From contig CAYQCE010000003.1 of assembly GCA_964415885.1 (NCBI GenBank), forward strand, positions 44,524 through 108,523: a stretch of DNA of 64,000 nt, read 5' to 3'. Below the pieces are notes generated by a model that did no database searches, was not told where the DNA came from, and worked only from the letters and a program-made list of their open reading frames with translations. Both the position numbers and the translations under genes were made by a program. Every line of letters begins with the position of its first letter. The stretch's first letter is position 1. Source of the stretch: CAYQCE01 sp964415885 (GTDB taxonomy: Bacteria; Zixibacteria; MSB-5A5; JAABVY01; JAHJOQ01). Shown one piece after another: positions 25,699 to 34,542 of this stretch.

Positions 25699-26838
25699 CT
25701 ACGACATCCCGATCCATTCCGAGAAACCGGTCGATCCGAAAGTAGCGAGCACCGCACCGACCACGAGTGTGGCTATGATCAGCAGTTTCAGATAGTCCTG
25801 CATTTTCACCGACGATAAAATCCTGTGATCGTGCGTCAGATACCCCGAGGCGGCAAAGAGCTCCTCACCTATCAGCGTGTAGTCGCACGCAACCATAAAG
25901 AACGAGAGCTGTATCGTTGAATCCGTGCCCGCCACCTGCATCGCACCTGTCGAATTGCCAGTCTCAGCGAGAATCAGCGCCTCGCCCTCGAATGTCCCGA
26001 GAAGGAAAATCGCGGCCGGTTCGTACCGTGTGATTACACCGTCTACAGCCGCAGCATATCCGAGCTGGCTGGAGGTCGTATAGAAGACATTGTCCGCGTT
26101 ATATGCATCCGCGGTCCCCTGCTCTATATATGCCTCGCGTATTACTTCCTCGGCGGCGGTCATTATCACCGGATCGTGCGTCGGGAAATAGAGGTCGCAA
26201 CAATACTCAGCGGTTTTCGAGGCGACATGCTGGAGAATGTTCAGCGCCGCAATTGTGGTTGGCCGCTGGATATCGCCACCCCATCCCGGAGTAAATAGAA
26301 CCGACCGTCCCATCTCAGTCGCACGGCCTACGGCCTCATCGACCGCCTCGAGTCCGCGAATCGGACGGATGTAAAACTCTCGGCCCTTTGCGTAGACCGC
26401 CATTACAATGAGCAGCGCAAAGATGCAAATGAGAACACCAACAAACGATGGAGTGAGTCGAGTATTGTAGATTTGCACGGTGCTCTGAACGATCCCGGTC
26501 GTGGCGAGAATCGTGTCGCCATTCTGAGGGAGCATAACGCGGAACTCGTAATCGGTCTCGTCAGTCACGTCCAAATCGATGTAGTAACCTGCTCCCGGTT
26601 CGGCGGCAGCCACCGTCCGCCATGCGGCGTCCGAAGCGCTCTTTCGCTGGATTATCAGCTCACGGTCTGGATCGAAAGCGCCGCCCATCTGCCACGAAAC
26701 GGTTATACTCGCGCCGCCGTCATTCGGAGTGTCGAATGCGGACACCGACAATTCGGCAGCATCCAAACCGCCTGCTGAGATGACTACCAGTGATAGAAAG
26801 GCAAGGGCATACCCTGCCGATACGCGGAGTATCCTCAT
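25699..26838 (-). CDS. Membrane protein with fibronectin-like N-terminus (DUF6754-like), first gene of the cluster
   Basis: From the ATG at 26838 the protein has 379 residues. It has a signal peptide (about 1-25), a fibronectin-III-like domain (about 28-120, with ASITVSWQMGG and DYEFRVMLPQNG), a membrane helix (about 136-155), a soluble domain beginning GLEAVDEAVGRATEMGRSVL, and a C-terminal helix (about 350-370). The middle domain resembles what I recall as DUF6754, but this needs a search. GAGAGG lies 6 nt upstream of this ATG, which decides the start. A promoter is visible just upstream. It heads the eight-gene operon and its role is unknown. Confidence 0.75.
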   Translation of the reverse strand: MRILRVSAGYALAFLSLVVISAGGLDAAELSVSAFDTPNDGGASITVSWQMGGAFDPDRELIIQRKSASDAAWRTVAAAEPGAGYYIDLDVTDETDYEFRVMLPQNGDTILATTGIVQSTVQIYNTRLTPSFVGVLICIFALLIVMAVYAKGREFYIRPIRGLEAVDEAVGRATEMGRSVLFTPGWGGDIQRPTTIAALNILQHVASKTAEYCCDLYFPTHDPVIMTAAEEVIREAYIEQGTADAYNADNVFYTTSSQLGYAAAVDGVITRYEPAAIFLLGTFEGEALILAETGNSTGAMQVAGTDSTIQLSFFMVACDYTLIGEELFAASGYLTHDHRILSSVKMQDYLKLLIIATLVVGAVLATFGSTGFSEWIGMS

Positions 26839-26862
26839 ACACAACCTCTCGTTCAACATACA

Positions 26863-26890
26863 TCAATACCGCTCATGGATTTCCAGTCAA
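26863..26890 (-). promoter_or_regulatory. Promoter of the membrane-cluster operon
   Basis: On the minus strand TTGACT (26885-26890), 16 bp and TATTGA (26863-26868) lie 24 bp before the ATG at 26838. The -35 box is part of the left arm of the inverted repeat at 26883-26914. Confidence 0.6.
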
Positions 26891-26914
26891 CAAAAACAGA
26901 TTTTTATTGACTGG
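26883..26914. promoter_or_regulatory. Inverted repeat in the divergent promoter region
   Basis: CCAGTCAA (26883-26890) and TTGACTGG (26907-26914) are perfect complements separated by an A/T-rich centre that also pairs partly. Each arm holds a TTGACT element pointing outward, so the repeat could be a shared operator or a paired -35 arrangement for the membrane cluster and the ABC importer. Confidence 0.55.
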
Positions 26915-26931
26915 GAAGCGTTTAGCGCTTC
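26915..26931. promoter_or_regulatory. Possible LacI-type operator upstream of the ABC importer
   Basis: GAAGCG-TTTAG-CGCTTC is a 17-bp palindrome lying 11 bp before the binding-protein ATG. Size and GC-flanked centre are like operators of LacI-family sugar repressors. No LacI-type gene is in the window, so the assignment is inference. Confidence 0.45.
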
Positions 26932-26942
26932 TCTTTAGAGCC

Positions 26943-28169
26943 ATGAAGAAAGTTGCGGCGATAGTGTTAACGATTCTACTCCTCGTCTCTTGTGGTGGAG
27001 AGCCCAAAAGTGACAAGACCCGCCTGACCTTCTGGCAGTTTTGGACATCGCCGGATGTCAAACCGACAATCGAGGAGCTGATAGCGGAGTACGAGGAATT
27101 GCACCCGGATATCGAGATCGAACTCGTCAACCTAACGTGGTCCGACGGGCATGAAAAGATAGTCGTCGCGTTCAGCACGAACGAGGCGCCGGATGTCGTC
27201 GAGCTCGGTTCCGACTGGATCATCGAGTTTGCGGAGAAGGGCGTACTTATGGATGTAAGCGAGTTTCGAGCCGAGCACGGCGATGAACTCCTCATGTGGG
27301 AACCGGCGCAATACGACGGCGGGGTCTATGCCATACCATGGCTACTTGGCACGCGAGTGCTCTTCAGCAATCCGGATTTGATGCGTAAAGCCGGTATCGA
27401 GACAGACACACCCCCGCAGAACTGGAGAGAACTGCTTTCCTATTCCGGTCAAATTACCGGGCTGGGGCCTCCCTGCTACGGTTTCGGATCTAATTCTGCT
27501 GAGCGTCATCGTCTGTACAAGAAATTCCTACCGTTCCTCTGGTCCAACGGCGGCAGGATACTCTCCGACGACGGTTCCGAGTGTGTACTTGATCGGGTCG
27601 AGGCCATTGATGCCCTCAAGTACTATGTCGAGTTGTCGGATGTCGGCTTGATGGAGACTCAACGTGCACTCGATGAGAGATTTCTGCTCGGTGAACTCGG
27701 CTTTATAATCTCGGGCGACTGGCTGTTGAGACGGATAGCCTCCGAGCCGCCGGAATTTGAGCCCGTTACTTCACTAATTCCACCGCCTCATTCCGAGGAC
27801 ACCTCGGTGTCGTTCTTCGGTGGAGAATATCTAGCGGTGAGTTCCCGATCCAGGTACAAGGCCGAAGCGTTGGAATTCGCCGCGTACTTGTCATCACAGA
27901 ACCCCAATTTCAGATTCTGCAGCGCAGTCGGCTCTCCGACACCCGCGAATTTCGAAGCTGCAGAAATGATAAGAGCGAATGCGGACCTTAATTCTCTAAC
28001 GTTCCTTGAGCAGATAGAGACCGCACGCACCTCCCCAGCCCATCCTAAGTGGGTGCACATCGAGGAGACGCTCGAGCAGGCGGTGGAGATGGCAATCTAC
28101 CACCAGGTCAAACCGGCCGAGGCTATGCTTCAGGCAACAAAAGCAATTAACGATATCCTCGCAGACTGA
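26943..28169 (+). CDS. ABC transporter sugar-binding lipoprotein (family 1)
   Basis: From the ATG at 26943 the protein has 408 residues. It has a lipoprotein signal with lipobox LLVSC (Cys17) and a solute-binding fold (LTFWQFWTSPDVKPTIEELI, NEAPDVVELGSDW, FIISGDWLL, FFGGEYLAVSSRSRYKAEAL), as in the UgpB/MalE group. It would capture a sugar, oligosaccharide or polyol in the periplasm. The frame is open 51 codons further upstream, but the lipoprotein signal fixes the start. No strong Shine-Dalgarno sequence is visible. Two permease genes follow with a 1-bp gap. Confidence 0.92.
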   Translation: MKKVAAIVLTILLLVSCGGEPKSDKTRLTFWQFWTSPDVKPTIEELIAEYEELHPDIEIELVNLTWSDGHEKIVVAFSTNEAPDVVELGSDWIIEFAEKGVLMDVSEFRAEHGDELLMWEPAQYDGGVYAIPWLLGTRVLFSNPDLMRKAGIETDTPPQNWRELLSYSGQITGLGPPCYGFGSNSAERHRLYKKFLPFLWSNGGRILSDDGSECVLDRVEAIDALKYYVELSDVGLMETQRALDERFLLGELGFIISGDWLLRRIASEPPEFEPVTSLIPPPHSEDTSVSFFGGEYLAVSSRSRYKAEALEFAAYLSSQNPNFRFCSAVGSPTPANFEAAEMIRANADLNSLTFLEQIETARTSPAHPKWVHIEETLEQAVEMAIYHQVKPAEAMLQATKAINDILAD

Positions 28170-28170
28170 C

Positions 28171-29055
28171 ATGAATCTCGTAAAGAGCAGAAGACGCGTC
28201 ACGTTCATCTTTCTGCTCCCGTGGCTTCTAACGCTCGTGCTCTTCTGGGCATACCCTCTTTTGTACTCGCTCTATCTCAGTTTCACCGACTACGAGTTGC
28301 TGTCCGCATCGAGCGAGTTTGTTGGGTTCGAAAACTATGTGCGCCTATTCGGAGATACAGCGTTTCTCGAATCGCTGGAGAACACAGCGATATTCGTGAT
28401 CGGTACGATACCATTCACTACCATCATCGCGCTCTGTCTCGCGCTTCTCGTGAATCGCAGGATTCGCGGCGCGCAGGTGTTCAGATCCGCGTACTTCATC
28501 CCATCAATAACGTCGCTCGTTGTCATGGCGCTGATCTTCACGAATCTCTATTCCAAGGGCGGTTATCTGACAATGCTGTGCGATCTTGCCGGAATTCCAA
28601 CACCCGACAGAGGATTTTTGCTATCACAGAAGACGGCACTGCCGGCGATCATGGCCATGGATATCTGGATAGCATCAGGGTACTACATGCTGCTCTTTCT
28701 CGCGGGTCTGAAGTCGATTCCCGACGAGCAGTATGAGGCCGCGAATCTCGATGGCGCAACGGCATGGAGCAAATTCTGGCGCATAACGCTGCCCCAACTC
28801 CGGCCAATCGCGCTCTATGTCATCCTGATCAACACAATCAAATCCTTCCAGGTGTTTGTCGAGATCTTCGTGATGACCAAGGGTGGTCCGCTCAACTCAA
28901 CGCTGACCGTCGTGTACTTCGTCTATGACCGAGGTTTGCACAAATTCGATATGGGCTACGCTTCGGCTGCCGCGTATGTCCTGTTCATAATCATCATGGC
29001 TCTTGCACTCATACAGATGCGGCTGTTCAGAGCGGGAAGGAGTACTGCAGAATGA
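28171..29055 (+). CDS. ABC transporter permease, MalF/UgpA type
   Basis: The 294-residue inner-membrane protein has six hydrophobic segments and the permease EAA loop EQYEAANLDGATAWSKFWRI followed by TLPQLRPIALY, which contacts the ATPase. The N-terminal TFIFLLPWLLTLVLFWAYPL motif is typical of the sugar permease A subunit. It follows the binding protein directly and overlaps the next permease by 4 nt (ATGA). Confidence 0.94.
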   Translation: MNLVKSRRRVTFIFLLPWLLTLVLFWAYPLLYSLYLSFTDYELLSASSEFVGFENYVRLFGDTAFLESLENTAIFVIGTIPFTTIIALCLALLVNRRIRGAQVFRSAYFIPSITSLVVMALIFTNLYSKGGYLTMLCDLAGIPTPDRGFLLSQKTALPAIMAMDIWIASGYYMLLFLAGLKSIPDEQYEAANLDGATAWSKFWRITLPQLRPIALYVILINTIKSFQVFVEIFVMTKGGPLNSTLTVVYFVYDRGLHKFDMGYASAAAYVLFIIIMALALIQMRLFRAGRSTAE

Positions 29056-29873
29056 TGCCGCGTATGCGAAATGTACTGCTATGGATACTCATGGTCGTCA
29101 TTCTAATCGGGATGCTTCTGCCGCTCTGGTGGATGCTCCTCGGCGCATTCGCAGAGGATTATGTCTCAAGTTCGCTGATCGAGAATCTCTCCGGCTATTC
29201 AATCACACTCGAGAATTTCAAATCTATCCTGTCAGTCGAGCACTTCGAGCGATCGATTCTGAACTCTGCGATTGTCGGAATATCTGTCACGGTCGGCAAT
29301 GCCGTCTTTTGTCTTATGGTCGGCTATGCATTCGCACGCTATCGTTTCCCTGGAAAGAAACTGCTCTTCATTACCGTAGCCGGAGTGCTGATGATACCTG
29401 TGCACATAATTATAATACCGCTGTTCCTTCTGATCAACGGTCTCGGGTGGTACGACACATACGCGGCTCTCATCGTGCCATTCCTGGTCAATCCGCTCGG
29501 TATTCTACTTCTCGCTCAGTACATTCACGAACTGCCCGTCGATCTCGAGGAAGCCGCCCGCATTGACGGCGCAGGAGAATTCAGGATTCTTTTCTCGATT
29601 GTAGCGCCTATGTGCAAACCGGTGCTTGCGGTCCTGGCCGTGCAAATATTCATGACGAACTGGAACGCATTCCTTATGCCATTCATCCTGACATCATCCG
29701 ACAGCATGAGAACATTGCCGGTCATGCTCGCCATGTTGCAGGGATATCAGCAGATCAACTGGCCTCAGCTATTCGCGGCCTCGACGATATCCGCGATTCC
29801 GGTCATTCTCGTGTTCTTGATATTTCAGAAGCGGATCGTCTCGGGAATCGTGGCGGGTGCATTGAAATCGTGA
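29052..29873 (+). CDS. ABC transporter permease, MalG/UgpE type
   Basis: The 273-residue partner permease has six hydrophobic segments and the EAA loop VDLEEAARIDGAGEFRILFS then IVAPMCKPVLA. The motifs GYAFARYRFPGKK and FMTNWNAFLMPFI are typical of the CUT1 family B subunit. With the upstream permease it forms the membrane channel. No ATP-binding subunit follows; the next gene is convergent, with its stop only 4 bp away. The system probably shares a MsmK/MalK-like ATPase encoded elsewhere. Confidence 0.94.
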   Translation: MMPRMRNVLLWILMVVILIGMLLPLWWMLLGAFAEDYVSSSLIENLSGYSITLENFKSILSVEHFERSILNSAIVGISVTVGNAVFCLMVGYAFARYRFPGKKLLFITVAGVLMIPVHIIIIPLFLLINGLGWYDTYAALIVPFLVNPLGILLLAQYIHELPVDLEEAARIDGAGEFRILFSIVAPMCKPVLAVLAVQIFMTNWNAFLMPFILTSSDSMRTLPVMLAMLQGYQQINWPQLFAASTISAIPVILVFLIFQKRIVSGIVAGALKS

Positions 29874-29877
29874 GGGA

Positions 29878-31770
29878 TTAGTCTTCGAGTGAATTCAGAT
29901 ACTCGTCGAGCCCTCCCGCGATCGCCTTTGCGCACTTCATTTGGAAGTCGTCTCGTCTCAAACGCGCTTCATGCTCTGGCAAAATCATGAACGCACACTC
30001 GACCAGCACCGCGAGATACTGTGTCGGTCGTGTCACGGCGAAATTGGCATAGTACAAACCATGATCAGGTAGATCGAGCTCTCCGAGGAGTTTTCGCTGG
30101 ATGTAGTCGGCGAGTGCTTTGCTGTGCGGATTGTAATAGTAGGTCGACACGCCATTATAGAAGTATGGATTGACGCTGACAGGTACCGAATTGTTGTGCA
30201 CCGATATGAAGACATCACAGCCCTTCTCAACCGCCATCCTCGGCCTGTCATACAGTTCGACATCCGAGTCGTCGATCCGTGTCATGAACACCGTCGCGCC
30301 CTTGTGGCGCAACAACGCGGCAAGCTTGTCGGCAATACCGAGATTAGCCTCGGCCTCGGTCAACCCGGTCGGGCCGATTGCCCCGGGATCCGCCGAATGA
30401 CCCGGATCGATCAGCACGCGCAGGTTCCGGTACGAATGAAATTTCTCCGGCGCGGGGCGGATGTCGATGGTGAGAACATTGTCGCGATAGTAGCCATTCC
30501 ACCCCCAGGTATCGCTCTCGCTATACTCGACTGTGACCTCGTAGATACCATCCCTGGCCTGGCGCCAGCTTATCCGTTCGATGAACTCGCGGTTGCCGAT
30601 GTACTTGATCCAGTCGGTGTCGGATGTCGCCTGGTAGACGGATATGACGAACGTATGATCGCGGGGATTGTGCTCGACTCGAAACGGCAGCTTCTCGTCG
30701 AGAAATATCTCGACTCGTTTCAGGCTGTCGGTCTCGATACTCCGTATGGTCTTCACCTCGCTGTGCGGTAACGGAGTTCCGGGCGGCAGGAAAACAACCG
30801 ACGTATCCGGCACCCAGGCTGTTTGACCGGGAGCGACCCGCAAGCGCAGATAGTCATCGTATTTCCCGTCGCAGACGAATCTGACCCCCCTGGGCTGGAA
30901 AATGCTCAGATACCCCTTACGAGGACCCGTTCGAATAGTCTGTACTGAGTCTATCATCTCAACGACCCGAGGTGTATAGAACTCGTAAATCGAAACCGTA
31001 GCCTTGAGCGTATCTTCCACGACCCAGAAAGCTGTGTCGTTTATAACTGTCTGGAATGCTTTTCGCGATACGAATTGGTCCGCGATTCTATCGATAGGAG
31101 TCATCAGCGTCAAGATGATCAGCGCGCTGTCGACTCCGGATGTATCAACCCGGGGAAGATAAGTGCTGCCAGTGTAGATTCCGCGGACGATGTCGAGTTC
31201 CTTCCTCGTGCCTCCGCCAAACACCTGATCTCCCCAGCTACCACCAAGGCTGATCGAATCCTCGATCATCGGAGTCGGTTCGGTTACGCCTTCGATTCGA
31301 AACGACGCCCGGGAGTTCGGCGTGCCTCTGAAGACAACCTCGAACAGGTCACCCGGTATCAACTGCTGATAGACATCCGGCACGGCAAACTCGGTCAGAA
31401 TGGCGAGCGAATCAAACGGGACCTGACGATCTCGCTCTCTGATTCGTACCGGCCACTCGAGCGTCTTGGTCTTGCCGCCCTTCTCCGCAACCAGCTCAAA
31501 CACATAATCGCCGGGGCTGACATCCAGATATGCAAGAAACCCACCATCCTCATGGACGTCTATTTCCACATCATTGATCTTGAGATCCGACCCCGGAGTC
31601 ACCATCCCGTGGATGAACGTTGAATCCACATACGGTAGTGTCGAGTTCTTTCGCGGATGCTGCACCTTGATCGACGGCTCTTGAGCTGCCGCTGTCATCG
31701 CTGCGAGCAGCGGAAACAGAGATACAACTGTAGCAAGTACTAAACCGAGATATCGTCGCGAATGTGTCAT
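29878..31770 (-). CDS. N-acetylmuramoyl-L-alanine amidase (Amidase_3) with long N-terminal region
   Basis: From the ATG at 31770 the protein has 630 residues. It has a signal peptide (about 1-30, ending AAAQEP), a roughly 400-residue N-terminal region of beta-rich, AMIN-like and Ig-like segments, and a C-terminal zinc amidase from about residue 450. The zinc site and catalytic residues are visible: H458 (LIDPGH), E472 or E474 (TEAEANL), H525 (SVHNN) and E591 (VECAF). It cleaves the amide bond between MurNAc and the stem peptide in the periplasm. GAAGAG precedes the chosen start; the open frame begins 39 nt earlier. It follows the epimerase gene after 19 bp. Confidence 0.9.
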   Translation of the reverse strand: MTHSRRYLGLVLATVVSLFPLLAAMTAAAQEPSIKVQHPRKNSTLPYVDSTFIHGMVTPGSDLKINDVEIDVHEDGGFLAYLDVSPGDYVFELVAEKGGKTKTLEWPVRIRERDRQVPFDSLAILTEFAVPDVYQQLIPGDLFEVVFRGTPNSRASFRIEGVTEPTPMIEDSISLGGSWGDQVFGGGTRKELDIVRGIYTGSTYLPRVDTSGVDSALIILTLMTPIDRIADQFVSRKAFQTVINDTAFWVVEDTLKATVSIYEFYTPRVVEMIDSVQTIRTGPRKGYLSIFQPRGVRFVCDGKYDDYLRLRVAPGQTAWVPDTSVVFLPPGTPLPHSEVKTIRSIETDSLKRVEIFLDEKLPFRVEHNPRDHTFVISVYQATSDTDWIKYIGNREFIERISWRQARDGIYEVTVEYSESDTWGWNGYYRDNVLTIDIRPAPEKFHSYRNLRVLIDPGHSADPGAIGPTGLTEAEANLGIADKLAALLRHKGATVFMTRIDDSDVELYDRPRMAVEKGCDVFISVHNNSVPVSVNPYFYNGVSTYYYNPHSKALADYIQRKLLGELDLPDHGLYYANFAVTRPTQYLAVLVECAFMILPEHEARLRRDDFQMKCAKAIAGGLDEYLNSLED

Positions 31771-31789
31771 ACGCTCTTCAGCTCTCCAG

Positions 31790-32788
31790 TCATTTAGGAA
31801 TAGCGCCATGCCCGGCCCGGTCAGGCATTACGAGCTTGCCATCTTTCAAACGCATACCATTGAACGGATCGTCTCTCAGGAGGTAACTGCTGTCGAGATC
31901 GATGTAATCCATCACTCCGCAAAGATTCGCAGACGCTGCAACGCCCACTGACGTTTCCAGCATACAACCGATCATCAGCTTCATCTCCATCGATTTCGCA
32001 ACCTCGATCATACGCATCGCATTTCGGATTCCCCCGACCTTCTGCAGCTTGATGTTTATGCCCGAAATACTGTCTCCGAATCGCTCGATATCATCTGTGC
32101 ACCGGATGCTCTCGTCGAGGACCAGCGGACAGTTCAGCTCACGCTTCAGTTCCTTGAGATCGGTCAGCGACGGCCCGTCCAGCGGTTCCTCAATGAGTTC
32201 GAGCTTGTAGTCGAATGCCGCACGAATCAACCACTCGATGTTGTCCATCGCGAATGCCCCGTTGCCGTCCACTCGCACAATCCGGCCCGGCTGTCGTGCT
32301 ACAATCTTCAGGTTCTCCTCATCGTACTCGCTTCCAAGCTTGAGCTTGAGAATGCGAAAGTCCTTAGCGGCTTCGAGGCGCTGTTGCATCGTGTCCGGAC
32401 TGTCTATCGATATCGTATACGAGCTCTCTTTGCCGCTCGGGTCCGGAAAACCAAGATACTCGTGGAGCGGCTTGTTCTCGTCTCTCGCTGCAAGATCGTG
32501 CAGCGCAATATCCAGCCCAGCTAGCAGAGACCGGCGGTCGCCGAATGCTGAAGCAAGCAAGTCGAGTTGTTCCGTGAGATCGAACAGACCCGTCGGAATC
32601 TCGATATCCATGCTCTGAATTGTGGAATGGCAATCCTCGGCAGAGTAGCCATAGTGAAGCGATGGACAGCACTCCCCCAGCGCATCGCCAAGCCGCACTG
32701 CGCACACGACCTTTTCAGATGCCTCTCCGCGAGATGTCCGAAACGTCTCCTTCAAGTTCACTGTGAGCAGTTCAGAATCGAACTTCAT
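31790..32788 (-). CDS. ykfB: L-Ala-D/L-Glu (dipeptide) epimerase, enolase superfamily
   Basis: The 332-residue enzyme would epimerise L-Ala-D-Glu from peptidoglycan to L-Ala-L-Glu. The catalytic set of the muconate-lactonizing subgroup is complete: K148-x-K150 on one face, metal ligands D174 (VRVDGNG), E200 and D225 (VLDES), and K247 on the other face. Its ATG overlaps the LD-carboxypeptidase stop by 4 nt. The same gene set (endopeptidase, LD-carboxypeptidase and this epimerase) is the ykf cluster of Bacillus, which supports a cytoplasmic murein-peptide recycling role. Confidence 0.9.
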   Translation of the reverse strand: MKFDSELLTVNLKETFRTSRGEASEKVVCAVRLGDALGECCPSLHYGYSAEDCHSTIQSMDIEIPTGLFDLTEQLDLLASAFGDRRSLLAGLDIALHDLAARDENKPLHEYLGFPDPSGKESSYTISIDSPDTMQQRLEAAKDFRILKLKLGSEYDEENLKIVARQPGRIVRVDGNGAFAMDNIEWLIRAAFDYKLELIEEPLDGPSLTDLKELKRELNCPLVLDESIRCTDDIERFGDSISGINIKLQKVGGIRNAMRMIEVAKSMEMKLMIGCMLETSVGVAASANLCGVMDYIDLDSSYLLRDDPFNGMRLKDGKLVMPDRAGHGAIPK

Positions 32789-33714
32789 CTGAGTTTCACT
32801 GCCCTTTCCAAAAGCTCCAGAGTTCTCGTTCCTGTGTCCAGGCGGGCTTTGACGCCAACCGGTAGTATGATCATGTCATCCAGGTGACCGAACGGCAGCC
32901 TTCCAACCACCGGCATCGCTACATTCTTGAAATAGCTATCGAATGCAAAACCAAGATTCGCCGAAGTGCTCTTATCTCTCTTCTTTCGCATAGCGAAATC
33001 GCCGAGCATCACGGCACTTACAGAATCGAGTATACCGGCAAGCTTTAAGTGACTCAACATTCGGTCTACACTCTCCGGCGTCTCGTCGATATCCTCGAGA
33101 AAGAAAATCGAGTCCTTCAGCCGAGGCATATACGGCGTGCCGATAAGTCCGCACAGCGTTGAGAGATTGCCTCCGATGAGCCGTCCCTCGGCGATGCCGC
33201 TCGAAAACACCTTGAATTCCTGCTGCCTGAATTTCCAAACTGTTTCGCCCGATCCGGAGAGAATCTCCGTGAAGCTCTCCAGGATTCCGACACCCGCCGT
33301 ATTCCACCCGCGCGTGATCATAGGTCCGGAGTAGCTCACCATTCGGTGTTTCTGCCACATCGCGAGATTCAGTGCCGTTATATCGGAATAACCCATCACA
33401 ACTTTGGGGTTGGAACGAATCAGCCTCCAATCGAGAAGATCCAAAATGCGCGACATACCCGTGCCACCGCGCGCGAAGAAAACAGCATCAATCGAGCTGT
33501 CGCCAAACAGCGAGTTGAGAATCGCGCTTCGATGGAGATCATCCCCTGCGAGATAGCGCTTCTTCCGATAGACACCTTTCGGCACGACCGGCACCAACCC
33601 AAGGCCTTCAATCGTTTCAATCCCCTTCGCAAACCAATCACGGTGGTCAATGCAGCTCGATGGCGCGCAGATTCCGACTCTTGCACCGGGACGAAGTCGC
33701 AATGGCTTGATCAT
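32785..33714 (-). CDS. ldcA: Muramoyl-tetrapeptide L,D-carboxypeptidase (peptidase S66)
   Basis: The 309-residue protein is an LdcA/MccF-family serine peptidase that removes the terminal D-Ala from murein tetrapeptides in the cytoplasm. The nucleophile is Ser110 in VVMGYSDITALNLAMW, and the charge-relay His is His277 in LPFGHLDDMIILPVG. The oxyanion-type FARGGTGMSRILDLLDW motif is close to the family FxRGGYGS pattern. No signal peptide is present. Start and stop overlap the neighbouring genes by 4 nt on each side, so the three genes are tightly coupled. Confidence 0.93.
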   Translation of the reverse strand: MIKPLRLRPGARVGICAPSSCIDHRDWFAKGIETIEGLGLVPVVPKGVYRKKRYLAGDDLHRSAILNSLFGDSSIDAVFFARGGTGMSRILDLLDWRLIRSNPKVVMGYSDITALNLAMWQKHRMVSYSGPMITRGWNTAGVGILESFTEILSGSGETVWKFRQQEFKVFSSGIAEGRLIGGNLSTLCGLIGTPYMPRLKDSIFFLEDIDETPESVDRMLSHLKLAGILDSVSAVMLGDFAMRKKRDKSTSANLGFAFDSYFKNVAMPVVGRLPFGHLDDMIILPVGVKARLDTGTRTLELLERAVKLR

Positions 33715-34472
33715 ATCACTCTCTTGACAAGATTCATGTTCGTGAAAATATCAGATCGATCCGGACTGTTAAAGTCCGGTGAGAGCGTTTCGACATAGAC
33801 TCCACCCGCATTGGCCGAGGCATGGATTATTCGTGACCGATCGAAGTACACGCACACATGTCCCGGCGAGAATACGAGATCACCGGGTCGAATATGGTCA
33901 AACGAAACCTTGCGCCCCTTGCGCCGCTGATCGACCGAATCACGCGGGAAACTGTAGCCGAGTGTATTGAAAACGAGCTGCACCAGTCCCGAGCAATCGA
34001 CACCGAAGCCGGATCGGCCGCCCCATACATACGGCGTCCCGACGAACAGCTCAAGATACTGCTTCACCGTTCTCCACTTCGCTTTGTCCTTCGACATCTT
34101 GCGAACGCATCCCTTGGAAATCCACGCATCCTGGTCGCCAAAGTCGAGCTTCAGGAAGTTCTCCTTCTGATCGATCACGGTGAATCGAGTTCCGAATGAC
34201 AACCGTCCGACCAGCGCACCGTCATCATCGAAGAGCGTCGCCACAGGCATATCCACGAAATAAGCGTGTCGTTCGCGCGAGGATGGAGAGACATGATCCT
34301 CTCGCACCCAGCCCACATAACCGTCGGCACTTTGCACCCGAATGTACTTTCCGGACACTCCCAACCTGGTAACAAGCTCGTTAAACAGAACCTGACTTAC
34401 CAGCTCGGATTTCGGCTTGGGTCCTCTCCGCATATCCACTACAGGTTTCGCTATCTTGTAGATCTTTCGCAT
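33711..34472 (-). CDS. ykfC: NlpC/P60 gamma-D-Glu-L-diamino acid endopeptidase with SH3b domains
   Basis: From the ATG at 34472 the protein has 253 residues. Two bacterial SH3-like domains (about 5-62 and 72-128) precede an NlpC/P60 peptidase domain (about 133-253). The catalytic residues are Cys160 in FGVDCSGLVQLVF, His205 in PGHVCVY and His217 in IIHAS. There is no signal peptide, which fits a cytoplasmic enzyme like YkfC that cuts recycled murein peptides. The open frame extends 104 codons upstream into pckA but only as an antisense-like shadow. It is the first gene of the recycling operon. The terminator of pckA lies 70 bp upstream. Confidence 0.9.
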   Translation of the reverse strand: MRKIYKIAKPVVDMRRGPKPKSELVSQVLFNELVTRLGVSGKYIRVQSADGYVGWVREDHVSPSSRERHAYFVDMPVATLFDDDGALVGRLSFGTRFTVIDQKENFLKLDFGDQDAWISKGCVRKMSKDKAKWRTVKQYLELFVGTPYVWGGRSGFGVDCSGLVQLVFNTLGYSFPRDSVDQRRKGRKVSFDHIRPGDLVFSPGHVCVYFDRSRIIHASANAGGVYVETLSPDFNSPDRSDIFTNMNLVKRVI

Positions 34473-34542
34473 AAAAACAGTATGACTCCCATCTTGTACG
34501 TTTTCAACAAAAATGGGCCGCAGCTGTTCGTTTCTCGAAAAC

